A DNA stretch of 64,000 bases from positions 20,392 through 84,391 of the forward strand of contig CAWHPS010000063.1 of the NCBI GenBank assembly GCA_963831235.1, read 5' to 3'. Below, one piece after another: positions 52,290 to 59,319 of this stretch. Numbering within the stretch: position 1 is the stretch's first letter; each line of letters starts with the position of its first letter. A model generated the notes under the pieces. The model had not been told where the DNA came from, ran no database searches, and saw only the letters and a list, made by a program, of their open reading frames with translations. This DNA is from CAWHPS01 sp963831235 (GTDB lineage: Bacteria > Fibrobacterota > OXYB2-FULL-49-7 > JAEUSG01). The translations under genes and the position numbers were made by a program.

Positions 52290-53584
52290 GGCGGCGTCAA
52301 TAAATAAAGGTAGCAACTAATAGCACACATAAGTTAGTTTATCTGCATGTCTATCGATGCAGTTGCGCTTAAACAAAAGTTCTCTTCTTTGTGGTCATGG
52401 CTTGACGAACGAAGTCGTCGGCTTGTAGCTGCCAACAAAGCTCAATCTTTAGGATATGGAGGCATTTCAAAGGTTCGCCGCGCTTGTGGGCTTTCGAGAA
52501 AAGCTATTGCAAATGGAATACACGAATTATCGGAAGGCAATGCGATACCGAATCGTATTCGTCGTCCAGGTGCCGGTCGAAAGAAAATTATTGTCAGTGA
52601 TCCTGAGATTCTTTCACTGTTGGAACAACTGGTTGAACCGCAAACACGTGGTGATCCTGAATCTCCTTTGCGGTGGATTTGCAAGAGCACCCGGACTCTG
52701 GCAGCCCAACTGACAAGACAGAAGCATCGTATCAGTCATGAAAAAGTTGCACAGCTACTGCGTGAGCAGGACTACAGCCTGCAAAGTAATCGCAAGACAA
52801 TTGAAGGTGAAGACCATCCTGACCGTGACGCGCAATTTCGGCATATCAACGCAGAAGTGAAACAAGCGATGGCCCACCGTCTGCCCGTCATCTCCGTGGA
52901 CACAAAAAAGAAGGAACTCATTGGCAACTACGCGAATGCTGGCAAAAAGTGGGCGCAATCAAAGAACCCTGCCAAAGTGAACGGACATGATTTTGCTTCA
53001 CCTGAGATTCCCCGCGCTTATCCCTATGGTATTTTTGATGTTACTTTCAACAGAGGATTTGTAAATGTGGGAACTGATCATGATACGGGAGCATTTGCCG
53101 TTGCCTCCATTCATGGGTGGTGGCGAAATGAAGGCCGACGATTATACCCCAAGGCACGGTCTTTGGTTATCACCGCCGATGGCGGTGGCAGCAATGGTTC
53201 CCGTTTGCGGCTTTGGAAACTGGAGTTGCAGAAGTTAGCGGATTCAACGGGTCTTTCCATTTCCGTTTGTCACTTTCCTCCTGGTACAAGCAAATGGAAT
53301 AAAATAGAACACCGATTATTTTCGTTCATCTCCTCAAACTGGCGCGGTGAGCCACTACTGGATTATGAAACTATTGTCAATCTGATTGCTCGAACAACAA
53401 CCGCCAAAGGATTAAAGGTGACATGTCGGCTGGATCATAGAAAGTATCCCACCGGAAGAAAAGTAACAAAAGAGGAATTTGCCAAAGTCAATCTGACAAG
53501 AAATCCGTTTCATGGCGAGTGGAACTACATTGTTAATCCGACAATACTAACGCCATGTTGATACCTTTATTTATTGACGCCGCC
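52290..53584 (+). mobile_element. ISAzo13-family insertion sequence, complete
   Basis: The 1295-bp element has terminal inverted repeats of about 26 bp beginning GGCGGCGTCAATAAATAAAG (left) with one mismatch to the right end. The flanks show a possible 3-bp duplication TAT. It holds one transposase gene. Joining the flanks gives CCAGGATATCTAAATG: the IS landed between the Shine-Dalgarno and the start codon of the AlbA_2 regulator gene at 53592. Confidence 0.9.
52347..53561 (+). CDS. ISAzo13-family transposase
   Basis: The protein has 404 residues and an intact DDE transposase of the ISAzo13 (Rhodopirellula-type) group. It has an N-terminal helix-turn-helix (GGISKVRRACGLSRKAIANG), GDPESPLRWICKSTRTLAAQ, VISVDTKKKELIGNYANAGK (first D), HGWWRNEGRRLYPKARSLVI then TADGGGSNGSR (second D), and FPPGTSKWNKIEHRLFSFIS (catalytic E). 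There is no frameshift, so the IS may be active. Confidence 0.93.
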   Translation: MSIDAVALKQKFSSLWSWLDERSRRLVAANKAQSLGYGGISKVRRACGLSRKAIANGIHELSEGNAIPNRIRRPGAGRKKIIVSDPEILSLLEQLVEPQTRGDPESPLRWICKSTRTLAAQLTRQKHRISHEKVAQLLREQDYSLQSNRKTIEGEDHPDRDAQFRHINAEVKQAMAHRLPVISVDTKKKELIGNYANAGKKWAQSKNPAKVNGHDFASPEIPRAYPYGIFDVTFNRGFVNVGTDHDTGAFAVASIHGWWRNEGRRLYPKARSLVITADGGGSNGSRLRLWKLELQKLADSTGLSISVCHFPPGTSKWNKIEHRLFSFISSNWRGEPLLDYETIVNLIARTTTAKGLKVTCRLDHRKYPTGRKVTKEEFAKVNLTRNPFHGEWNYIVNPTILTPC

Positions 53585-53591
53585 TATCTAA

Positions 53592-54983
53592 ATGACACAA
53601 GAAATGGTGAACATGCTCATCTCCGAAGGAGAAGGGCTGCGGGTTGAATTTAAGGAACGTTATTCCACTAAGATCGATAAGGATATTGTCGCGTTTTCAA
53701 ATGCAAAAGGCGGATATGTGTTGCTTGGTGTCAGTGATGATGGTAATGTATGCGGCGAAAAACTGACCAATTCGATGAAAGCCGAGATAATGTCAATTGC
53801 GCGTAATTGTGATCCCATCATCGAGGTTGGCGGTGTGTCTCAGGTTGGGCATGTCGTGGTTGTTGAGATTCCGGAAGGCCACGCCAAACCTTACGCCTGT
53901 TCCACCGGCCATTTCCGCCGTATTGACGGCGCTACGCAAAAAATGAACAATGCGGAATTGCGGGCAATGTTTAAAGCGGCTGCGATGAACTCCTTTGAAG
54001 ACGCCGGTTGTAAGCGGTGCTCGATTTCGGACATATCCCGTGAGAAAATCTCGGCTTTTTTCGAACAAGCCCATCTTCCGCTTAAAAAATATAATGTCCG
54101 GCATGTTCTGCAAAGCTTAAGTTTTTGGAACGGCGGCGAAGTATTGAACGCTGGGGTATTATTATTTGCAAAACAGCCTACGCTGATTTTCCCGCAATGC
54201 CGTATCTCCTTAATCGCATTCAAAGGGACGCAAAAAATCGACATTTATGACCGGGCTGATGTGGAGGACGATTTGTTGGAGCAGTATTCCGGCGCCATGG
54301 CGTTTTTTAAAAAGCATTTAAACCTACGGACCGAGATTAACAATGCGGTTCGGAAGGATAAATATGAGGTACCTCTCGACGCCTTGCGTGAGGCGGTGGT
54401 TAATGCCCTCGTACATCGGGATTATTCTGTCCGGGGTTCCAATGTGTCTGTTGAAATATTTGATGACCGTATTGTCATCACCAATCCGGGGGAGGTTTTA
54501 CCCGGCGTTGTTCTGGATGGGTCCGCGCATCTTTCAGTGCGGAGGAATCCGGCGATAGCGGACGCTTTCGGTCGGCTTGAACTTGTGGAAAGGGCCGGTA
54601 CGGGGATAGAGAGAATGATTCGATTTGTTAAAGAAGAGGGCCTGCCGTGTCCCGCGTTTGACTGGGGAATGTTTTTTTCCATCACATTCTACCGCGATCC
54701 GGAACGCTCTTTAAAACAAGGTCACGCGCAAAGAACGGTGAAAACGGTTGGTGGTCAGAAAGGTGGTCAGAAAGGTGGTCAGAAAGGTGGTCAGATAAGT
54801 GAAAAACAGGGGAAAATAATCCAATTGCTGAGAAATAATCCTAATATGTCAAGACTGGAATTGTCTGAAGCTGTGGGTGTTAATCCCTCCGCGGTGCAGA
54901 AGCATATAATGAAATTAAAAGAAATAGGGCTATTACGCCGGAGGGGGCCTGATCGTGGAGGATGGTGGGATGTGGTTGCATAA
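53592..54983 (+). CDS. AlbA_2 / HATPase_c_4 RecG-like transcriptional regulator
   Basis: The protein has 463 residues. It has an N-terminal AlbA_2 domain (EGEGLRVEFKERYSTKIDKD, IVAFSNAKGGYVLLGVSD), a middle HATPase_c_4 region (ALREAVVNALVHRDYSVRGS, ITNPGEVLPGV, RRNPAIADAFGRLELVERAG, GTGIERM), a linker of four GGQK-type repeats (~residues 380-397) and a C-terminal winged helix (LSRLELSEAVGVNPSAVQKH-like). It is an intact relative of the truncated gene at 47206. The IS upstream has removed its native Shine-Dalgarno spacing, so translation may be reduced or depend on a new signal. Confidence 0.85.
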   Translation: MTQEMVNMLISEGEGLRVEFKERYSTKIDKDIVAFSNAKGGYVLLGVSDDGNVCGEKLTNSMKAEIMSIARNCDPIIEVGGVSQVGHVVVVEIPEGHAKPYACSTGHFRRIDGATQKMNNAELRAMFKAAAMNSFEDAGCKRCSISDISREKISAFFEQAHLPLKKYNVRHVLQSLSFWNGGEVLNAGVLLFAKQPTLIFPQCRISLIAFKGTQKIDIYDRADVEDDLLEQYSGAMAFFKKHLNLRTEINNAVRKDKYEVPLDALREAVVNALVHRDYSVRGSNVSVEIFDDRIVITNPGEVLPGVVLDGSAHLSVRRNPAIADAFGRLELVERAGTGIERMIRFVKEEGLPCPAFDWGMFFSITFYRDPERSLKQGHAQRTVKTVGGQKGGQKGGQKGGQISEKQGKIIQLLRNNPNMSRLELSEAVGVNPSAVQKHIMKLKEIGLLRRRGPDRGGWWDVVA

Positions 54984-54986
54984 GAT

Positions 54987-55073
54987 ATGAGTTTTTTCGC
55001 ACGGCTGTCGTATCCGTGGGAGTTTGTGCATGATGAGGTCGGGTTCAACTACCGGATGCCGAATGTGAATGCC
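54987..55073 (+). pseudogene. fragment of a DegT/DnrJ sugar aminotransferase
   Basis: The 29 codons SYPWEFVHDEVGFNYRMPNV plus NA match the HD-E-x-GFNYRMP-N segment of LegC/PseC-type aminotransferases. The piece stops where array R7 starts. It suggests that the island destroyed additional sugar-nucleotide genes. Confidence 0.6.
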
Positions 55074-55074
55074 C

Positions 55075-55217
55075 ACATCCACGCCTTTCCTCAACCTCAA
55101 CCTCAGCCTCAGCGCAGGACGCTCACACCCATGCCTTTCCTCAGCCTCAGCCTCAGCCTCAACGCAGGACGCCAACATCTCCATGCTTTCCCTCAACCTC
55201 AACCTCAACCTCAACCT
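55075..55217 (+). repeat. island repeat array R7
   Basis: It has the same layout as R5 with more hexamers: core GCGCAGGACGCTCACACCC, hexamers, core ACGCAGGACGCCAACATC, four CCTCAA units, CCTTTTTCTTT, then the four-helix-bundle ATG. The copy-number difference from R5 shows that hexamer number varies between copies. Confidence 0.8.
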
Positions 55218-55225
55218 TTTTCTTT

Positions 55226-55588
55226 ATGCCTTTCAACACCTTCGAAGACATGCCGGTTTGGAAGAAAGCCATGGACTTTGCTGAAAAAGTTTATTTTGCT
55301 ACGGAAACATTGCCGAGGAAGGAAGACTACGGATTGACATCTCAAATTAGAAGAGCGGCTTTATCCGTTTCCGCCAACCTGGCAGAGGGTTTCGGACGTA
55401 ACCATTCCAAAGACAAGTTGAATTTCTACTATATCGCACGCGCCTCCCTTCTGGAGACAAAAAACCATCTGATATATGGAAATAGAGTCGCTTATTTTAC
55501 GGATTCCACGTTAAAGGAATTGTTTTCTCTGTTAGATGAAATTTGGATAGAGCTTAACCGGCTGATTAAATCACTTAAAGTTGAATAG
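55226..55588 (+). CDS. four-helix-bundle protein (S23/IVP-like), copy B
   Basis: The protein has 120 residues, identical in sequence to copy A over the full length as far as I can see. The DNA differs by a synonymous base (GACAAG for GATAAG). The upstream and downstream flanks are also shared with copies A and C (tail GAATAGTGAAGAGCAACAGC). This makes it part of a ~550-bp duplicated module and not a dispersed gene family. Confidence 0.9.
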   Translation: MPFNTFEDMPVWKKAMDFAEKVYFATETLPRKEDYGLTSQIRRAALSVSANLAEGFGRNHSKDKLNFYYIARASLLETKNHLIYGNRVAYFTDSTLKELFSLLDEIWIELNRLIKSLKVE

Positions 55589-55607
55589 TGAAGAGCAACA
55601 GCTAATA

Positions 55608-55706
55608 TGTCTTTCCTTAACCTTAACCTCAACGCAGGACGCCCACATCCATGTCTTCCCTCAACCTTAACCTCAGCCTCAGCCTCAACGCAGGATGCCC
55701 GCATCC
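55608..55706 (+). repeat. island repeat array R8
   Basis: It follows copy B as in copies A and C (TATGTCTTTCCTTAACC, core ACGCAGGACGCCCACATCC) and ends in ACGCAGGATGCCCGCATCC, which is continuous with the epimerase fragment. The core and the start of the epimerase fragment may be one sequence in origin. Confidence 0.8.
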
Positions 55707-55932
55707 TGAGGAATTAAAAAACAGCTGCGAGTGGATTGATTGCAACCTGCTTTTACCGGATTCAGGAAAAAAACTTATAACCGAAATCAAACCAGAGCTT
55801 TTGCTTCATCTTGCATGGGAAGCAAGGCCCGGAATTTATTGGAATTCCGAAACAAATGCTGATTGGGCGATTGCGAGCATTGAGCTCTTAAGGGCGGGCA
55901 AAGGGCTGTTGCTGCTGACACCTGCGCGTTAA
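55707..55932 (+). pseudogene. internal fragment of an NAD-dependent epimerase
   Basis: The longest copy of the dispersed fragment reads PEELKNSCEWIDCNLLLPDS, GKKLITEIKPELLLHLAWEA, RPGIYWNSETNADWAIASIE and LLRA before losing similarity at about 55895. It is open from within array R8. It has no start codon and no catalytic YxxxK. The 55933-56179 gap that follows has another degenerate core (ACGCAGGATGCCCAATC at 56023) but no gene I can support. Confidence 0.7.
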
Positions 55933-56179
55933 TTCAGGACTTGTTTTACTCTATTGGCAAATTGGCTTTCGAATCCGGACAGAAATTCTGAAAAACAGGA
56001 GAGCGAATTACGGAAAACGGACTAAACGCAGGATGCCCAATCGGCAGAGACCTCTTAATTGGACAACTCGCTTTACCTGTCGCATAAAATATATTTTAAA
56101 CAGCAATGGATTTATGATAATTGCAATATTTTTCCAGTTTTATTCCCCTTTGGGTCACTAAAAAGAGGAGACATTATGA

Positions 56180-58102
56180 GTGCGTCAAGAATAAACTGTC
56201 TTGGACAAGTTGAACAATTCAACCCAGTCAAAGGCTAACCACCGGACTGGTACAGAACCACGCATGGACTGGCGGTAACGCCTACCATGGTGCCGAGGGG
56301 ACGGAGACTGTCAGCCGTAATCCGTGGCACGCACACGGGTAAAGCGATTGAGCCCCGAAAATTCTCAAGTTGCCGCAGGGCCAGGGTTTTCATATATCTG
56401 AAGCCAGCAGCGACACAGGCGCAAAGGTGAGTCTGTGAAGCCGGACCGGGGTCTGAGAACACAGCGGGCAGTCGAACTGTACAAGATGGGACTTGAGAGA
56501 GCCAATCCGTATCCAGAAGCCTCTGGCAAATCCGAAAGAGGGTAAGAAGAGGTACGCCGGATTGGCAGTCGGACAGGTTCATAGTAGAGGAGTAATACCG
56601 GTAACACGGTATGAGTCCAAATAAGGGCACTCGAAGGGGCTGGCGATAAACGGTGTTGGGGAGGTTTGTTCCATGTCATACGAGGAGATGGCTAATAAAG
56701 TGGATTCAAAGCTGAACCAACTGGCTGAACTTGCGCGGGCGAGACCGAAGCACAAGTACACGACATTAGCGTATTTGCTGAATGAGGGATTTCTTGCGCA
56801 ATGCTTTGGGAGTCTTGGCAAGGACAAGGCTCCAGGAGTCGATGGCGAGACATGGACGGAATATGAGCAGGAGCTTGAAGGCAATCTTGGGCATCTCGTT
56901 AGCCGTATGAAAGCGAAGCAGTACTGGCCGCAACCTGTCCTACGGAAGTACATACCGAAGGATGAAAAGAGTAAGCGACCTCTTGGCATACCAGCCACAG
57001 AGGATAAGGTAGTGCAGAAGGGTTTGAGCCGGATATTGGAATCGATATACGAGGCGGATTTCCTTGATTGCTCATACGGGTTCCGAACAGGTAGGAGCTG
57101 TCATGATGCGCTGAGGGCTATGAACAGGATAATTGAACGTTCCCCCATCAATCATATAGTGGAGGCAGACATCAAAGGGTTCTTTGATAATGTCTCACAT
57201 GAATGGATGATGAAGTTTTTAAAGGTACGAATCAATGATCCGAGCTTTCTTCGTATTATTGAGCGGTTTCTGAAAGCCGGATATATGGATTCCAATCTGT
57301 TGGTGGCGACCGAAAAGGGGACACCGCAGGGTGGAAATCTGAGTCCGATGCTAGCTAACATATTCCTGCACTACGTGCTTGATTTATGGTTTGAGAAAGC
57401 TGTTAAGCCGATATTGAATGGGGAGGCCTATTTAATAAGGTATGCGGATGACTTTGTGATACTGTTACGGTATCAGGAAGATGCGGAACGGATGGTAGAA
57501 CTACTGCGGGAGCGCTTTTTATCGTTTGGTCTTGAACTGCATCCTGACAAGACACGAGTCATGAGTTTTGGACGTTTTGAAAGGCAGAATGCGGAGAGAC
57601 AGGGACGCAAGCCCAATACATTTACATTCCTTGGGATAACGCACTACTGTGACGTAAACCGATGGGGTGGATTTATAGTAGGACACATTACCAGCTACAA
57701 GCGCTTCCGGATTAAGTGCAAAGAATTTATGGATTGGATTAAAGAGAATCGCAATATGTTCACGCTTAGGGAGCTGTGGAATGTCGCAAAATCTAAACTA
57801 TTGGGACACTACCAGTATTATGGGATAAGCGGCAATTACAGCAGTATAAAGCGGTTCTATTATTATTCTGTAAAGTATTTGTACAAATGGCTTAACAGGC
57901 GCAGTCAGAGGAAAAGTTGGAATTGGGAAGAGTTTAAACTTGTACTAAAGAATTTCCCGTTGCCAAAGCCAAGAATCACGCACAATCTTTATGCTTTGCC
58001 TGGGGTTCGGTGATGTTTATCGAAGAGCCGGATGTGGGAAATCTGCAAGTCCGGTTCTGTGAGGGGCGTAGATGTGTCTCTCATGTAAGTGAAATAATTT
58101 AC
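56180..58102 (+). mobile_element. group II intron 1
   Basis: The intron begins GTGCG at 56180 and carries a ~490-base ribozyme 5' part, an RT reading frame, domain V (GAGCCGGATGTGGGAAATCT, with a closing AAGTCCGGTTC; 58025-58059) and a short domain VI stem ending TTTAC at 58102. The 5' GTGYG and 3' AY rules are met. The insertion is 18 bases upstream of the DUF433 gene, just before its AAAGGAG ribosome site. Confidence 0.8.
56673..58013 (+). CDS. ltrA: group II intron reverse transcriptase/maturase
   Basis: The protein has 446 residues: DKAPGVDGETWTEYEQE, YIPKDEKSKRPLGIPATEDK, VEADIKGFFDNVSHEWMMKF, GTPQGGNLSPMLANIFLHYV, catalytic RYADDFVILL, and a maturase X region (LGHYQYYGISGNY, WLNRRSQRKSWNW). 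The RT active site is intact. There is no HNH endonuclease domain at the C-terminus, so mobility would rely on replication-fork priming or be low. Confidence 0.95.
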   Translation: MSYEEMANKVDSKLNQLAELARARPKHKYTTLAYLLNEGFLAQCFGSLGKDKAPGVDGETWTEYEQELEGNLGHLVSRMKAKQYWPQPVLRKYIPKDEKSKRPLGIPATEDKVVQKGLSRILESIYEADFLDCSYGFRTGRSCHDALRAMNRIIERSPINHIVEADIKGFFDNVSHEWMMKFLKVRINDPSFLRIIERFLKAGYMDSNLLVATEKGTPQGGNLSPMLANIFLHYVLDLWFEKAVKPILNGEAYLIRYADDFVILLRYQEDAERMVELLRERFLSFGLELHPDKTRVMSFGRFERQNAERQGRKPNTFTFLGITHYCDVNRWGGFIVGHITSYKRFRIKCKEFMDWIKENRNMFTLRELWNVAKSKLLGHYQYYGISGNYSSIKRFYYYSVKYLYKWLNRRSQRKSWNWEEFKLVLKNFPLPKPRITHNLYALPGVR

Positions 58103-58119
58103 TGAAAGGAGACTCTCAT

Positions 58120-58368
58120 ATGCCTACTCGACAGAAGAAAACGGCTGAAATAATCACTTTAAAATCCGGAGTCTGTGGCGGAAAGCCATGCATCCGTGAT
58201 ACGCGGATTGAGATTTCCATTGTGCTTGATGGCCTTGCTGAAGGCCTTAGGCCAGAGGACATAATCGATCATTATCCGCAACTTACTATTGACGATATCC
58301 ATGCATGCCTCGCTTATGCCTCTGATCTTGCCCATGAAAGTGTTTGGAAGACGACGGTATCGGCATGA
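58120..58368 (+). CDS. DUF433-family antitoxin
   Basis: The protein has 82 residues: LKSGVCGGKPCIRDTRIEIS, LDGLAEGLRPEDIIDHYPQL and DDIHACLAYASDLAHE. It has the DUF433 helix-turn-helix seen in VapB45-like antitoxins. AAAGGAG lies 10 bases before the ATG. It overlaps the toxin start by 4 bases (ATGA). Confidence 0.88.
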   Translation: MPTRQKKTAEIITLKSGVCGGKPCIRDTRIEISIVLDGLAEGLRPEDIIDHYPQLTIDDIHACLAYASDLAHESVWKTTVSA

Positions 58369-58733
58369 GGATCAAGCTTGACGAGAACCTTTCCCGGAAA
58401 TTGAAGCCATTGCTGCGTGAATCCGGCCATAATGTATCCACTGTTAAGGATGAAGCATTGCTGTCCAGTCCGGACCCCGTCATTGCTTCGGCATGCCGTA
58501 GTGAAGACAGAATGCTTTTTACTCTTGATGTCGAATTCGCTGATTTGCGTAAGTATCCACCAGGCTCCCACCCCGGAATAGTATTGTTCCGCCCCGTTTC
58601 TTATGGACCGCTATCCGTTATACGCTATATAATGAATTTTGTCAATAAGGCTGATATTTTAAAGCTACGTGGATGTGTTACGGTAGTTGATCCAGGAGCT
58701 ATACGTGTACGGAGACCGGAAACGGATAAATGA
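58365..58733 (+). CDS. DUF5615 PIN-like toxin
   Basis: The protein has 122 residues from ATG 58365: MRIKLDENLSRKLKPLLRES, HNVSTVKDEALLSSPDPVIA, SEDRMLFTLDVEFAD and GIVLFRP. This is the Mut7-C/PIN-like fold with acidic residues at D6/E7, D36-type and D60s positions. It forms a standard pair with DUF433 and is probably an RNase-type toxin. Confidence 0.88.
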   Translation: MRIKLDENLSRKLKPLLRESGHNVSTVKDEALLSSPDPVIASACRSEDRMLFTLDVEFADLRKYPPGSHPGIVLFRPVSYGPLSVIRYIMNFVNKADILKLRGCVTVVDPGAIRVRRPETDK

Positions 58734-58746
58734 GAAACGCATAAGT

Positions 58747-58862
58747 CCTCAACCTCAGCCTCAGCCTCAACGCAGGATGCCCGCATCCTGAGGAATTAAA
58801 AAACAGCGATGAGTGGATTGATTGCAAACTGCTTCTGCCGGATTCATGGAAAAACTTATAAC
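58747..58862 (+). repeat. island repeat array R9 plus epimerase fragment
   Basis: Hexamers CCTCAACCTCAGCCTCAG and a core ACGCAGGATGCCCGCATCC run directly into the epimerase fragment (TGAGGAATTAAAAAACAGCG then TGGATTGATTGCAAACTGC; 58790-58862). It is degraded relative to the copy at 55707. Confidence 0.75.
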
Positions 58863-58903
58863 CGAATCCAAACCACTTGCCTTAAATGAATAAATATTCT
58901 ATC

Positions 58904-59005
58904 TTGTTCAGACGATGAACGTGGCCGGTCTTTGTGATTGATTATAAAGTGATTAACGAAAAAAGAAACTATTATACTTATGCCCGGAGAAACGTTTTAG
59001 AATAA
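58904..59005 (+). pseudogene. operator and first codons of an EPS-type MarR gene, remnant
   Basis: TTGTTCA-GACGA-TGAAC precedes GTG at 58934 and VIDYKVINEKRN. It mirrors the operator and start (MIEYKVIKEIERN) of the intact gene at 36833. The frame ends after 23 codons. It suggests a second sugar cluster promoter captured in the island. Confidence 0.4.
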
Positions 59006-59024
59006 TTCTAATACTGGAGTTACC

Positions 59025-59279
59025 ATGAGCCTTACTCTGAAAATACCCGATAATGTCTCTTCAGCGATCCGGTTGCCTAAGCCGGAAATGGAAAACCGCT
59101 TGGAAAAGGAGCTGGCCCTTGCGCTTTATCGCAGCAGTATCCTTTCTTTTGGCAAGGCAAGACAATTAGCCGGTGTAGCAAAATGGGCCTTTCACGAGTT
59201 GTTAGGGAACAATAAGATAGACAGGCATTATGGATATTCGGAATTCGCTAAGGACGTGCAATATGCACAGACAGCATAA
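59025..59279 (+). CDS. UPF0175-family antitoxin
   Basis: The protein has 84 residues: LKIPDNVSSAIRLPKPEMEN, LEKELALALYRSSILSFGKA and RQLAGVAKWAFHELLGNNKI. It is a typical UPF0175 protein, which pairs with DUF3368 PIN toxins. It overlaps the DUF3368 start at 59263 by 17 bases. The toxin gene is interrupted by group II intron 2, so the pair may be silent unless the intron splices. Confidence 0.85.
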   Translation: MSLTLKIPDNVSSAIRLPKPEMENRLEKELALALYRSSILSFGKARQLAGVAKWAFHELLGNNKIDRHYGYSEFAKDVQYAQTA

Positions 59280-59319
59280 AAATATCATTGTTTGCAATTC
59301 TTCTCCGATAATTAATTTA

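Noticed and set aside
51388..55337. Long open frames rich in PQPQ, LNLN or STST across the repeat arrays
   Set aside because: The CCTCAA/CCTCAG hexamers contain no stop in any plus-strand frame, so these frames are a by-product of the repeats and lack ribosome sites, domains or conserved starts.
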